A stretch of 55,220 bases of DNA from CAJQQY01 sp045104975 (GTDB lineage: Bacteria > Bacteroidota > Bacteroidia > Chitinophagales > Saprospiraceae), in NCBI GenBank assembly GCA_045104975.1, contig JBGCCY010000212.1:1-55220 (forward strand), given 5' to 3'. Below the pieces are notes generated by a model, which had not been told where the DNA came from, did no database searches, and saw only the letters and a program-made list of their open reading frames with translations. Of the stretch, positions 35,646 to 43,675 are shown piece after piece. The position numbers and the translations under genes are program-made. Every line of letters begins with the position of its first letter. Within the stretch, counting starts at the first letter, position 1.

Positions 35646-36134
35646 ATGAAGGCATTAAAATATACATTGTTTCTTTCTATTGCAATGATCATCGCATGTA
35701 CAAAACCACCAGATTATTCTGACACGCCAGAAATTGGTTTCGTTAGTTTATCAAAAACAACTATGGTTGCCGCTGACGATTTATCAGATAATCTAACTTT
35801 AACCATTTCATTTACAGATGGAGATGGAGATATAGGAATAGATGATGGGACTCCTTCCGTTTATTTTAAAGATTTACGAGATAGTTCAGAATTTATTACT
35901 TTCGTTGCACCTGTAATTCCAGAACAAGGAGTAGGAAATGGGATTTCAGGGGAAATGTATATCAAAGTAAGTACCACTTGTTGTATTCATCCTATCTTTT
36001 TTCAAGACGGTTGTCAAGCAAATTTCTCTGATTATCCTATTGATAGTTTAACTTATGAAGTTTATATTATTGATAGATCAGGAAATAAAAGTAATGTAAT
36101 TCAAACAGATCCTATTTTTCTTTTGTGTGAGTGA
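35646..36134 (+). CDS. Hypothetical lipoprotein with beta domain
   Basis: A 162-residue protein with a lipoprotein signal peptide (lipobox MIIAC, Cys18). The mature part is one beta-sandwich-like domain with DGDGDIGIDDG (Ca-binding-like), CC and C residues (TTCCIHPIFFQDGC), and ends VIQTDPIFLLCE. The DGDGDIG pattern is frequent in Bacteroidota surface lipoproteins of unknown function. Converges on hemF with a perfect palindrome between. Confidence 0.7.
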   Translation: MKALKYTLFLSIAMIIACTKPPDYSDTPEIGFVSLSKTTMVAADDLSDNLTLTISFTDGDGDIGIDDGTPSVYFKDLRDSSEFITFVAPVIPEQGVGNGISGEMYIKVSTTCCIHPIFFQDGCQANFSDYPIDSLTYEVYIIDRSGNKSNVIQTDPIFLLCE

Positions 36135-36135
36135 C

Positions 36136-36201
36136 AGTTTATCAATATGCAGTTGGCAGTTTTCAGTATGCTTGCTACTGCTAACTGCATATTGATAAAC
36201 T
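36136..36201. repeat. Perfect 19-bp-arm palindrome with heptamer-phased loop (site G)
   Basis: AGTTTATCAATATGCAGTT (36136-36154) and its exact reverse complement (36183-36201) enclose a loop in 7-base phase (GCAGTTG, GCAGTTT, TCAGTAT). It lies exactly between two convergent stop codons and is a likely bidirectional transcription end. Confidence 0.9.
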
Positions 36202-36206
36202 ACCTA

Positions 36207-37103
36207 CTAAAAACTCGTCCATTCAATTCCTTTTTTCAATAATTCCTGCGTCTTTTCCTCTTCACTTCCTTCTTCTGTTTTGTAATTATACTTCCAATTT
36301 GCCAACGGCGGCATACTCATCAAAATAGATTCAGTTCTTCCATTCGTATCCAAACCAAATTTAGTTCCCTTATCCCAAACTAGATTAAACTCAACATAAC
36401 GACCTCTTCGAATTGATTGCCAATTTTGCTGTGCTTCTGTAAATTCTTTGTCTTTACTTTTATGTAAAAGATGTAAATAAATTGGACAAAAAGCATTTCC
36501 AATAGATTTTACAAAATCAAATCTTGCTCTTTTTTCAAAACCATTTTGCTCACTTAATCGATCAAAAAAGATTCCTCCAATGCCACGAGTTTCGTCTCTA
36601 TGTTTGATGTAAAAATAATCGTCCGCCCATTTTTTAAATTCCGGATAATAAGACTCATGATGCTGATCGCAGGTAGTTTTTAAGTATTGATGGAAAAACT
36701 TGGCGTCTTCTTCAATAACATAATGCGGTGTCACATCAATGCCCCCTCCAAACCACCATCGTCCATCAGTCATTTCAAAATATCGCACATTCATATGAAT
36801 AATCGGAACGTGTGGATTCTTAGGATGCAAAACGATACTAACTCCTGTAGCATAAAATTGACCTGCATCAATTTTGAGTGCTTTAGAAATTTTTTCAGGT
36901 AAATTACCTTCGACCGCAGAGAAGTTGACACCTCCTTTTTCGATATGTTTTCCAAGGAAAATTCGAGTTCTTCCACCACCACCACCTTCTCTTTCCCAAA
37001 GGTCTTGTTTGAATTTTCCAACGCCATCTGCTGCTTCGAGTTCGGCGCAAATGTCGTCTTGAAGATTTTGGAAGAAAGTGGTGATTTCTTTTTTATCTGG
37101 CAT
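36207..37103 (-). CDS. hemF: Oxygen-dependent coproporphyrinogen III oxidase
   Basis: A 298-residue cytosolic enzyme of heme synthesis that oxidatively decarboxylates coproporphyrinogen III to protoporphyrinogen IX using oxygen. Visible signatures: HPKNPHVPIIHMNVRYFEM (about 92-110), GGGIDVTPHYVIEEDAKFFH, GIGGIFFDRLSEQNGF and RRGRYVEFNLVWDKGTKFG, all as in HemF. Length is typical. It implies aerobic or microaerobic growth. No other heme gene is in the window. The frame is complete. Confidence 0.97.
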   Translation of the reverse strand: MPDKKEITTFFQNLQDDICAELEAADGVGKFKQDLWEREGGGGGRTRIFLGKHIEKGGVNFSAVEGNLPEKISKALKIDAGQFYATGVSIVLHPKNPHVPIIHMNVRYFEMTDGRWWFGGGIDVTPHYVIEEDAKFFHQYLKTTCDQHHESYYPEFKKWADDYFYIKHRDETRGIGGIFFDRLSEQNGFEKRARFDFVKSIGNAFCPIYLHLLHKSKDKEFTEAQQNWQSIRRGRYVEFNLVWDKGTKFGLDTNGRTESILMSMPPLANWKYNYKTEEGSEEEKTQELLKKGIEWTSF

Positions 37104-37157
37104 TCTTTATTTTTTTTAACAATTGCAGGTATCCGATACCTAAGTCCTATTGTATTT

Positions 37158-37511
37158 CTAAAGTCCTAATTTCTCTTTTGCAGCAGCAACTACTTTTTTT
37201 GCATTTCCTACAAAAATTTCATCGTCGATAAAAATCACAGGACGTTTTAAAAAAGAATATTCTTCTAAAATCAATTGTCGATATTCTTTTTCTGAAATTT
37301 CTTTTTCATGCAATCCCATTGGTCGGAATTTCATCGAACGACGACTAAAAAGTGATTCATAGGAACCAGCCATTTTTTTCATTTCATCGATCTGTTTAGC
37401 TTTAATTTTCTCCTCCTTGATATTTTGCATTTCAAAACCTTCGAGTCCACCTAATTCTTTGATGATTCGTTGGCAAGTGGAGCAAGTAGAAAGATGATAT
37501 ATTTTTCTCAT
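37158..37511 (-). CDS. ArsC/Spx-family thioredoxin-fold protein
   Basis: A 117-residue cytosolic protein. HLSTCSTCQRIIKEL (about 6-20) carries a CxxC, and RPVIFIDDEIFVGNAKKVV near the end the usual ArsC/Spx closing strand-helix. Family members are glutaredoxin-dependent arsenate reductases or Spx-like regulators; the CxxC favours a reductase or redox role. It is 54 bases before hemF on the same strand and probably cotranscribed. No ars regulator or transporter lies nearby, so arsenate as substrate is doubtful. Confidence 0.82.
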   Translation of the reverse strand: MRKIYHLSTCSTCQRIIKELGGLEGFEMQNIKEEKIKAKQIDEMKKMAGSYESLFSRRSMKFRPMGLHEKEISEKEYRQLILEEYSFLKRPVIFIDDEIFVGNAKKVVAAAKEKLGL

Positions 37512-37605
37512 GTTGAGTTTTATTTTTTTGGTTTAAAAATTACACAAATAAAAAGCTAATTTTACTAATAACTTTATTTTAATTGTCATTTAATTTCCAT
37601 AAAAA

Positions 37606-38484
37606 ATGAAACACTTCCCTCCTTCCGAACTCATCATTAATCCTGATGGTAGCATTTATCACCTTAATTTAAAACCAGAGCAACTTGCCAAAAACATCAT
37701 CACAGTTGGTGATCCTGACAGAGTTGGTGAAGTTTCAAAATACTTTGACTCCATTGAATACAAAATTCAAAAACGTGAATTTGTCACCCATACTGGCGAA
37801 TTAAATGGCACTCGAATTACGGTAATTTCCACAGGAATTGGAACAGATAATATTGATATTGTTTTAAATGAATTAGATGCGTTGGTCAATATTGATTTTA
37901 AAACTAGAACAGAAAAAACAGCACATACTTCACTCAATATTATTCGTATCGGAACATCTGGTTCCATGCAAGAAGACATCCCCGTAAATACATTGTTAGT
38001 TTCTGAATATGGAATTGGGATTGATGGTCTTTTGCATTTTTATGATTACAAAAATAATGCAGATGAGCATATGACTTTTTTGCACTTTATGGAAAAAATG
38101 GGACGTGAAATCAATTTCCCCATTCGTCCATACATTGCTTCTGCAGGAAGTGAATTACTGAAAAACTTAGCTTCTGATTTTTTAAAAGGAATCACTTTGA
38201 CCTGTCCAGGTTTTTATGCTCCACAGGGAAGAATTCTGAGGGGAGATATTTCGGTTCCTAACTTAATTGAGAGTTTAGGGAAATTTAATTACAATGATTT
38301 ACGCTGCACTAATTTTGAAATGGAAACAGCAGGAATCTATGGATTATCTAATGTTTTCGGGCATCAGGCGATTTCATTTAATGCTATCCTAGCGAATCGA
38401 ATTACGAATGAATTTAGCTCTACCCCAAAAGCAATTGTAGAAAAATTAATTGAAACGGTTCTGGCAAGAGTTTCGAAACTTTAG
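37606..38484 (+). CDS. Nucleoside phosphorylase (uridine phosphorylase-like)
   Basis: A 292-residue cytosolic enzyme of nucleoside salvage. The N-terminal HLNLKPEQLAKNIITVGDPD, then VISTGIGTDNIDIVLNELDA, RIGTSGSMQEDIP (phosphate/ribose site) and the closing NFEMETAGIYGLSNVFGHQ (with the catalytic Met-Glu-Thr) are those of the PNP/UDP family. The METAGI pattern and GDPDR start match uridine phosphorylase and related enzymes. Base specificity is not resolved. Monocistronic. Confidence 0.9.
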   Translation: MKHFPPSELIINPDGSIYHLNLKPEQLAKNIITVGDPDRVGEVSKYFDSIEYKIQKREFVTHTGELNGTRITVISTGIGTDNIDIVLNELDALVNIDFKTRTEKTAHTSLNIIRIGTSGSMQEDIPVNTLLVSEYGIGIDGLLHFYDYKNNADEHMTFLHFMEKMGREINFPIRPYIASAGSELLKNLASDFLKGITLTCPGFYAPQGRILRGDISVPNLIESLGKFNYNDLRCTNFEMETAGIYGLSNVFGHQAISFNAILANRITNEFSSTPKAIVEKLIETVLARVSKL

Positions 38485-38498
38485 GGAAATAGATTTAA

Positions 38499-38531
38499 AC
38501 GTCGGTGGACGTTAGACGGTGGACGGTTGCT
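38499..38531. repeat. Heptamer-phased direct repeat (site H)
   Basis: GGTGGAC, GTTAGAC, GGTGGAC and GGTTGCT follow in exact 7-base phase (38504-38531) after the phosphorylase gene. Only one arm is seen. It is followed by a GCTTCGCTTAACC word. Confidence 0.75.
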
Positions 38532-38621
38532 TCGCTTAACCACTTTTCATATATTTCCTAAAATAAATATGTAATAATTTATATATTAGCGTTTTATTAT
38601 GTGAGTTAAAAAAGGAACACT

Positions 38622-39392
38622 ATGAATCTACACGCAATCATCATTGAAGATGAACAAGCAAGCCTAGATAACCTCAAAAATATTCTACAAAAAAATTGCC
38701 CTCAAGTAAAGGTCATCGCCGAAGCTCGAAGCATCGAAGAAGGCTATTTGACTTTGACCGACAAATCACTCAAACCTGATGTTGTTTTTCTAGATATTAA
38801 TTTGAATAATGAACTTGTATTTAGTTTGTTAGACAAATTGAATGACATCAAATTTGAAATTATTTTTGTGACCTCCTACCAAGATTATGCAGTAAAAGCA
38901 TGTGCTTATAGTTGCATTGGTTATATTTCAAAACCAATTGATCCAAACATGTTAATGGAAGCAGTTGAACGAATAAAACCAAATCGCGAAGAAGATGATA
39001 TGAAGGATCGACTGGAAGTTTTTAAAGGACACCTCAGTCATTTGAATCCTTTTAAAAAAATTACCATTGCTTCTTTGGATGAAATGCACTTTGTACATAT
39101 TCATGAAATTGTTCGATTGCAATCTGATGATAATTATACTATTTTTTATCTCAAAGGTGGTAGTAAAATTGTAGCTTCCAAAACGATTAAATCTTTTGAA
39201 GGGATGTTTATTCCTTTTAATTTTTTCAGAGTTCACCGAAGTCACATTATTAATTTGAATTATATTCGAAAATTTATCAAAGGAGATTCTGCTCATCTAA
39301 TTATGGATGATGGTGCAAAAATTGAAGTGAGTCGCAGAAGAAAAGGATCATTTTCTGATAAGTTGAAAGAATTGCAAAAAGAATTAGCATAA
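38622..39392 (+). CDS. LytTR-family response regulator
   Basis: A 256-residue cytosolic two-component regulator. The receiver domain (1-120) has IIIEDEQAS, the phosphoacceptor Asp58 in VVFLDINL, VTSYQDYAVKAC, and SKP at 97-99. The C-terminal LytTR DNA-binding domain (about 150-250) has EIVRLQSDDNYTIFYL, KTIKSFEGMF and FRVHRSHIINLNYIRKF, the usual 10-stranded pattern. Such regulators in Bacteroidota are often paired with a LytS/YehU-type kinase, but none lies next to it; it probably receives phosphate from an unlinked kinase. Target genes unknown. Confidence 0.93.
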   Translation: MNLHAIIIEDEQASLDNLKNILQKNCPQVKVIAEARSIEEGYLTLTDKSLKPDVVFLDINLNNELVFSLLDKLNDIKFEIIFVTSYQDYAVKACAYSCIGYISKPIDPNMLMEAVERIKPNREEDDMKDRLEVFKGHLSHLNPFKKITIASLDEMHFVHIHEIVRLQSDDNYTIFYLKGGSKIVASKTIKSFEGMFIPFNFFRVHRSHIINLNYIRKFIKGDSAHLIMDDGAKIEVSRRRKGSFSDKLKELQKELA

Positions 39393-39429
39393 AATCTAAT
39401 TACGATTATATTTTAAAAATATAAGAATA

Positions 39430-39466
39430 AGAGGTGTTAGCGCTTGAAACGCTAACACCTCTTTTC
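39430..39466 (+). terminator. Intrinsic terminator after the LytTR gene
   Basis: AGAGGTGTTAGCG (39430-39442) pairs perfectly with 39450-39462 around a 7-base loop and ends in TTTT. Its GGTGTTAG core is the same as in the perfect palindrome at 11275. Confidence 0.8.
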
Positions 39467-39614
39467 ATTTATTTTAATCAAAAAAAATTAACATTCCATC
39501 TACATTTTTCTAAATTGTGAAATCATTTTTTTTTAAACAAAATTCATTGAGTCTAGTGTGATAATCTATTTTATAGATTTTTAAAATGTTATTTAGAAAT
39601 TATTTTTTAGTTCA

Positions 39615-39634
39615 GTTAAAGCAGACCACCACAT
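39615..39634. repeat. Solo copy of the MITE-like inverted end
   Basis: TTAAAGCAGACCACCACATG is nearly the same as the inner part of the right end of the element at 8925-8948 (AAAGCAGACC plus ACCAC/AACAC). No partner arm or TTAA border is present, so it may be a decayed element or a shared regulatory word. It lies in the leader of the BNR protein gene. Confidence 0.6.
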
Positions 39635-39663
39635 GCGACTCGCCGACAAAACCAACTCTTATC

Positions 39664-42600
39664 ATGAGAAACCAATCCTATCTCAAAAATTCTTCATTAA
39701 TTAAATTTTCACTTTTTACTTTACTGATTATCAGTAGTTTATCCATTTTTGCGCAAGGCAAGAAAAAACCTAAAACGGATAAACCTATTCCAACTATGAT
39801 GGATGCTGAATTATTGAAAGCAGTAGAATGGAGAGAAATTGGTCCATTCCGAGGAGGAAGATCAGCAGCCGTAACTGGAGTTTCAGACAAACCAAATTTG
39901 TTTTACATGGGTGCAGCTGGTGGTGGAATTTGGCGAACGCAAGATGGTGGCCGTCAATGGAAAAATATTTCAGATGGATTTTTTGGAGGATCAATCGGTT
40001 CAGTTGCCGTGAGTGATTATGATCAAAATGTCATTTATGCAGGTGGCGGTGAGGTAACTGTTCGAGGAAATGTTTCTTCTGGATATGGTATTTGGAAATC
40101 TGAGGATGCGGGTAAAACTTGGAAACATAAAGGTTTGGAGAAATCTCGACACATTAGTCGGATCAGAATTCATCCTCGCAATGCAAATATCGTTTATGCT
40201 TCGGTGATGGGAAATTTGTATGCACCGAATGCAGAGCGAGGAGTTTATCGAAGTGATGATGGAGGAGACAATTGGAAACAAGTTTTATTTGTCAATTCAG
40301 AAGCAGGTGCAGTTGATTTGGTTTTAGATCCAAATAATCCTCGCATACTTTATGCTTGCACTTGGAAAATTAAACGGACACCTTATAGTTTAGAAAGTGG
40401 TGGAGAAGGAAGTGCAATTTGGAAAAGTACAGATGGTGGAAACTCTTGGGAAAATATTTCTGCCAATGAAGGATTACCAAAAGGGACTTGGGGGATTTCT
40501 GGAATTACAGTTTCACCAGTTAATTCAGAACGAGTTTGGGCAATTATTGAAAATAAAGATGGTGGTGTTTTTCGATCTGAAGATGGTGGAAAAACTTGGA
40601 AAAAATTAAATAGTGAACGAAGCCTCCGACAAAGAGCTTGGTACTATTCTCGAATTTATGCTGACCCACAAGATGAAGATGTCGTCTATGTTTTGAATGT
40701 GAATTATCATAAATCTACTGATGGAGGAAAAACTTTTAAATCTTCCAATGCGCCTCACGGTGATCACCATGATTTATGGATCGCTCCCGAAAATCCCAAG
40801 CGAATGATTATGGCTGATGATGGTGGTGGACAGGTAAGTTATGATGGTGGAGAGACTTGGTCAACCTATCATAATCAACCAACTGCACAATTTTATCGAG
40901 TGTCAACTGACGACCATTTTCCGTATAGAATATATGCCGCACAGCAAGATAATTCAACCATTAGAATTTCTCATAGAAGTGCTGGTTGGTCGATTGGGGA
41001 AGATGATTGGGAATCTACGGCAGGTTGTGAATGTGGACATATTGCAGTTGATCCGACTGACAATGATATTGTTTATGGAGGATGCTACGATGGACTTTTA
41101 CAACGAAAGAATCATAAAAATGATCAAGAGCGTTCGGTAAATGTTTACCCTGATAATCCAATGGGACATGGAGCTGAAGGAATGAAATATCGCTTCCAAT
41201 GGAACTTCCCTATTTTCTTTTCTCCACATGAAAATAACAAACTGTACACGGCTTCTCAACATTTGCATGTTTCAACAGACGAAGGGCAATCATGGAAAAT
41301 TATTAGTCCTGATTTAACTAGAAATGAACCTTCTAAATTGGTCAGTTCAGGAGGACCAATTACTAAGGATAATACGTCAGTAGAATATTACTGTACGATC
41401 TTCGCAGCGGCTGAATCCCCCGTACGACAAGGGTTGATCTGGGCTGGCTCGGATGATGGACTCGTTCACATCACTAAAGATGGCGGTGCAAATTGGGAAA
41501 ATGTGACTCCTAAAAACATGCCTGAATGGATCATGATAAATACGATTGAACCACATCCAACAGATCCTGCAATTGCTTACATTGCTGCAACGATGTACAA
41601 GTCTGGAAACTTCCAACCATACATTTACCGAACTACGGATTATGGGAAAAATTGGAAAAAAATGGTGGACGGAATTGATAAAGAACATTTTACGAGAGTC
41701 GTGAGAATTGATCCAAATCGAGAAGGATTAGTCTATGCTGGAACGGAAGCAGGAATGTATGTTTCATTTAATGATGGTGTTCATTGGCAACCTTTGCAAT
41801 TGAATTTACCAATGGTGCCAATCACAGATTTGGCAGTAAAAAATGATAACTTAATTGCAGCGACCCAAGGTCGATCTTTGTGGATTATCGATGACTTGAC
41901 TCCTTTGCATCAGATGCAAAAAGATTTTAAAAATAAGCAAACTCATCTTTATCAACCAATGCCTTCTTATAGAATGAAAGGTGGTGGTGGACGAAAATCT
42001 TTGACTTCAGGAACAAATCATCCAGGTGGTGTGATGGTTAATTATTTTGTCAAAAACTTAACTGACTCAACTGAAGTTACTTTATCATTTTTAGAAAAAG
42101 GAGGAGATGTTATTCGCAAATATTCGAATAAAGCAAAGGAGAAAAAAGATCAACTAAAAGTGGAAGAAGGTGCCAATCGATTTAATTGGAATATGAGATA
42201 TGAAGATGCCAAGTCATTTGACAAAATGATTTTGTGGTGGGCTTCACTCAATGGACCGAAAGCTATGCCGGGAAAATACGATGTAAAATTAATGGTGAAT
42301 GATGTAGAACAAAATGTGGAATTTGAAATCCTAAAAGATCCAAGAATAGAGACAAATGACCAAGGCTTGCAAGAGCAGTTTGATTTTTTAAATGAGATAA
42401 AAAGTAAAATGAGTGAAGCGCATGAAACCATTATCGAAATTCGAGATGTGCGTTCTCAATTGAAAAATTATACCGCTCGCTTAGAAAAAGATGATTCCAC
42501 TCAACCTATCTTTGATAAAGCCAATGCAATTGATTCCATGATGACCGTGATCGAAAAGGAACTTTATCAAACTAAAAATCAAAGTCGTCAAGATCCATTA

Positions 42601-42825
42601 AATTTTCCAATCAAGTTGACGAATAAATTAGGTCATTTGAATTCTTTAGTTTCTGGTGGAGACTACCCTCCTACTGCTCAGGCAATTGAAGTAAAGAATG
42701 TTTTGACGAAAGAAATTAACGCTCAATTAGATTTATTTAAAAAAATAAAAGCCAACGAATTGCCAGTATTTAATCAGATGGTAAAGGATGCACAAATTGA
42801 TGCGATTATTTTGAAGAAAGAATAA
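39664..42825 (+). CDS. Secreted BNR/sortilin-like beta-propeller protein (glycosidase-like)
   Basis: About 1053 residues from ATG 39664; an earlier in-frame ATG (39586) would put 26 residues before the signal peptide and across the MITE-like end copy, so I prefer the later start. Signal peptide to SIFA, cleaved before Gln. Then many Asp-box repeats (S-x-D-x-G-x-x-W), for example TQDGGRQW, SEDAGKTW, SDDGGDNW, STDGGNSW, SEDGGKTW, SYDGGETW and TKDGGANW, giving a Vps10/sortilin-type propeller often annotated glycosyl hydrolase. The C-terminal 300 residues are helical. There is no T9SS tail. Likely periplasmic. Substrate unknown. Confidence 0.88.
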   Translation: MRNQSYLKNSSLIKFSLFTLLIISSLSIFAQGKKKPKTDKPIPTMMDAELLKAVEWREIGPFRGGRSAAVTGVSDKPNLFYMGAAGGGIWRTQDGGRQWKNISDGFFGGSIGSVAVSDYDQNVIYAGGGEVTVRGNVSSGYGIWKSEDAGKTWKHKGLEKSRHISRIRIHPRNANIVYASVMGNLYAPNAERGVYRSDDGGDNWKQVLFVNSEAGAVDLVLDPNNPRILYACTWKIKRTPYSLESGGEGSAIWKSTDGGNSWENISANEGLPKGTWGISGITVSPVNSERVWAIIENKDGGVFRSEDGGKTWKKLNSERSLRQRAWYYSRIYADPQDEDVVYVLNVNYHKSTDGGKTFKSSNAPHGDHHDLWIAPENPKRMIMADDGGGQVSYDGGETWSTYHNQPTAQFYRVSTDDHFPYRIYAAQQDNSTIRISHRSAGWSIGEDDWESTAGCECGHIAVDPTDNDIVYGGCYDGLLQRKNHKNDQERSVNVYPDNPMGHGAEGMKYRFQWNFPIFFSPHENNKLYTASQHLHVSTDEGQSWKIISPDLTRNEPSKLVSSGGPITKDNTSVEYYCTIFAAAESPVRQGLIWAGSDDGLVHITKDGGANWENVTPKNMPEWIMINTIEPHPTDPAIAYIAATMYKSGNFQPYIYRTTDYGKNWKKMVDGIDKEHFTRVVRIDPNREGLVYAGTEAGMYVSFNDGVHWQPLQLNLPMVPITDLAVKNDNLIAATQGRSLWIIDDLTPLHQMQKDFKNKQTHLYQPMPSYRMKGGGGRKSLTSGTNHPGGVMVNYFVKNLTDSTEVTLSFLEKGGDVIRKYSNKAKEKKDQLKVEEGANRFNWNMRYEDAKSFDKMILWWASLNGPKAMPGKYDVKLMVNDVEQNVEFEILKDPRIETNDQGLQEQFDFLNEIKSKMSEAHETIIEIRDVRSQLKNYTARLEKDDSTQPIFDKANAIDSMMTVIEKELYQTKNQSRQDPLNFPIKLTNKLGHLNSLVSGGDYPPTAQAIEVKNVLTKEINAQLDLFKKIKANELPVFNQMVKDAQIDAIILKKE

Positions 42826-43675
42826 AATTGAAAATGAAGTAAAATTACAAAGTAGATCATTTGTCCAGATAAAACATAAATATGACCTATTTGGCCAAAT
42901 AATTTACTTTGTAATTTTTCAATTAGTACATATCTTAAATAACTAGAAGTCAGATTTTTATAAAAATGAAATATCTTTATATGTTAAATAGATTCCATTT
43001 TCAAATAAAAAAAATACTTGATTTCTTTTTTTTTAATAAAAAAGTCTAAATTTAGGCTTTAATTGGAATAAATAGTTCCAAATTTTCAACATACTGTTCC
43101 ACTCTAAACTGTCCGTCTCAAAATATTTTATTTATTATCAAACATTAATAAAAGTACCACGTACTTATATTCTTGTAATTTAATTGTTAGTAATTAATTG
43201 AAAGTATAAAATTGAATTTTCAAATTAATTACTACCTTTATTTAATATTTAAAGGATTATAATAAATCCTATCTGAGATCATAAAACCTATCCACAACCT
43301 GTTGATTAATTCAACAATAAAACAAAACTTAACTCTCTGTTAATCAGTAAGTTAAGCTTTTACCCAAGCAGGTAAAACGGTAATACTGAGGAAAAAGCTA
43401 AAATTCATTATTAAATAAATAAAGTATTTTTCCTTAACCTTGAACCGTCTTTAATGTCTATACTAAACCAAGAAAAGTTTAGTCTGATTAACACACGACT
43501 AGCAGGCTTTTCTCGACGCTGTTCCACAAGAAATTTTAATTGGCTATTTATGAGCCTTGCATACTTCAATGATGGAGTTGTAAGCTTTTTTTAATTATTT
43601 ATTCATTGCTCGCGAGGTGAGTTTGTAGCAACTGAATGAATTCATATAATTTTTTTAATCTTAAACCAACAAATT
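42826..43675. other. 850-base intergenic region before the giant HYR protein
   Basis: The longest gap in the window. It begins with an inverted pair AAAATTACAAAGTA/TACTTTGTAATTTT (42841-42854 and 42905-42918) that may terminate the BNR gene. Further right come several hairpins (annotated separately) and a weak GC-poor stem followed by a T-run at about 43555-43595, 80 bases before the next ATG. No credible coding frame is seen. It is probably a long, structured 5' leader plus promoter. Confidence 0.5.
43328..43399 (+). ncRNA. Possible structured leader RNA before the giant HYR protein
   Basis: Several stems can form here: CTTAACT/AGTTAAG (43328-43334, 43350-43356), TTTTACC/GGTAAAA (43358-43364, 43371-43377) and AGCTTTT/AAAAGCT (43355-43361, 43393-43399). 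The last two are partly exclusive, as in switching RNAs. I do not recognise a known riboswitch class. Low confidence. Confidence 0.25.

Noticed and set aside
39586..39663. N-terminal extension of the BNR protein from ATG 39586
   Set aside because: It would precede the signal peptide by 26 residues and translate the dispersed repeat copy at 39615-39634.
43328..43600. c-di-GMP or other known riboswitch
   Set aside because: I could not find the conserved core of c-di-GMP-I/II, cobalamin or SAM switches; only generic stems are present.
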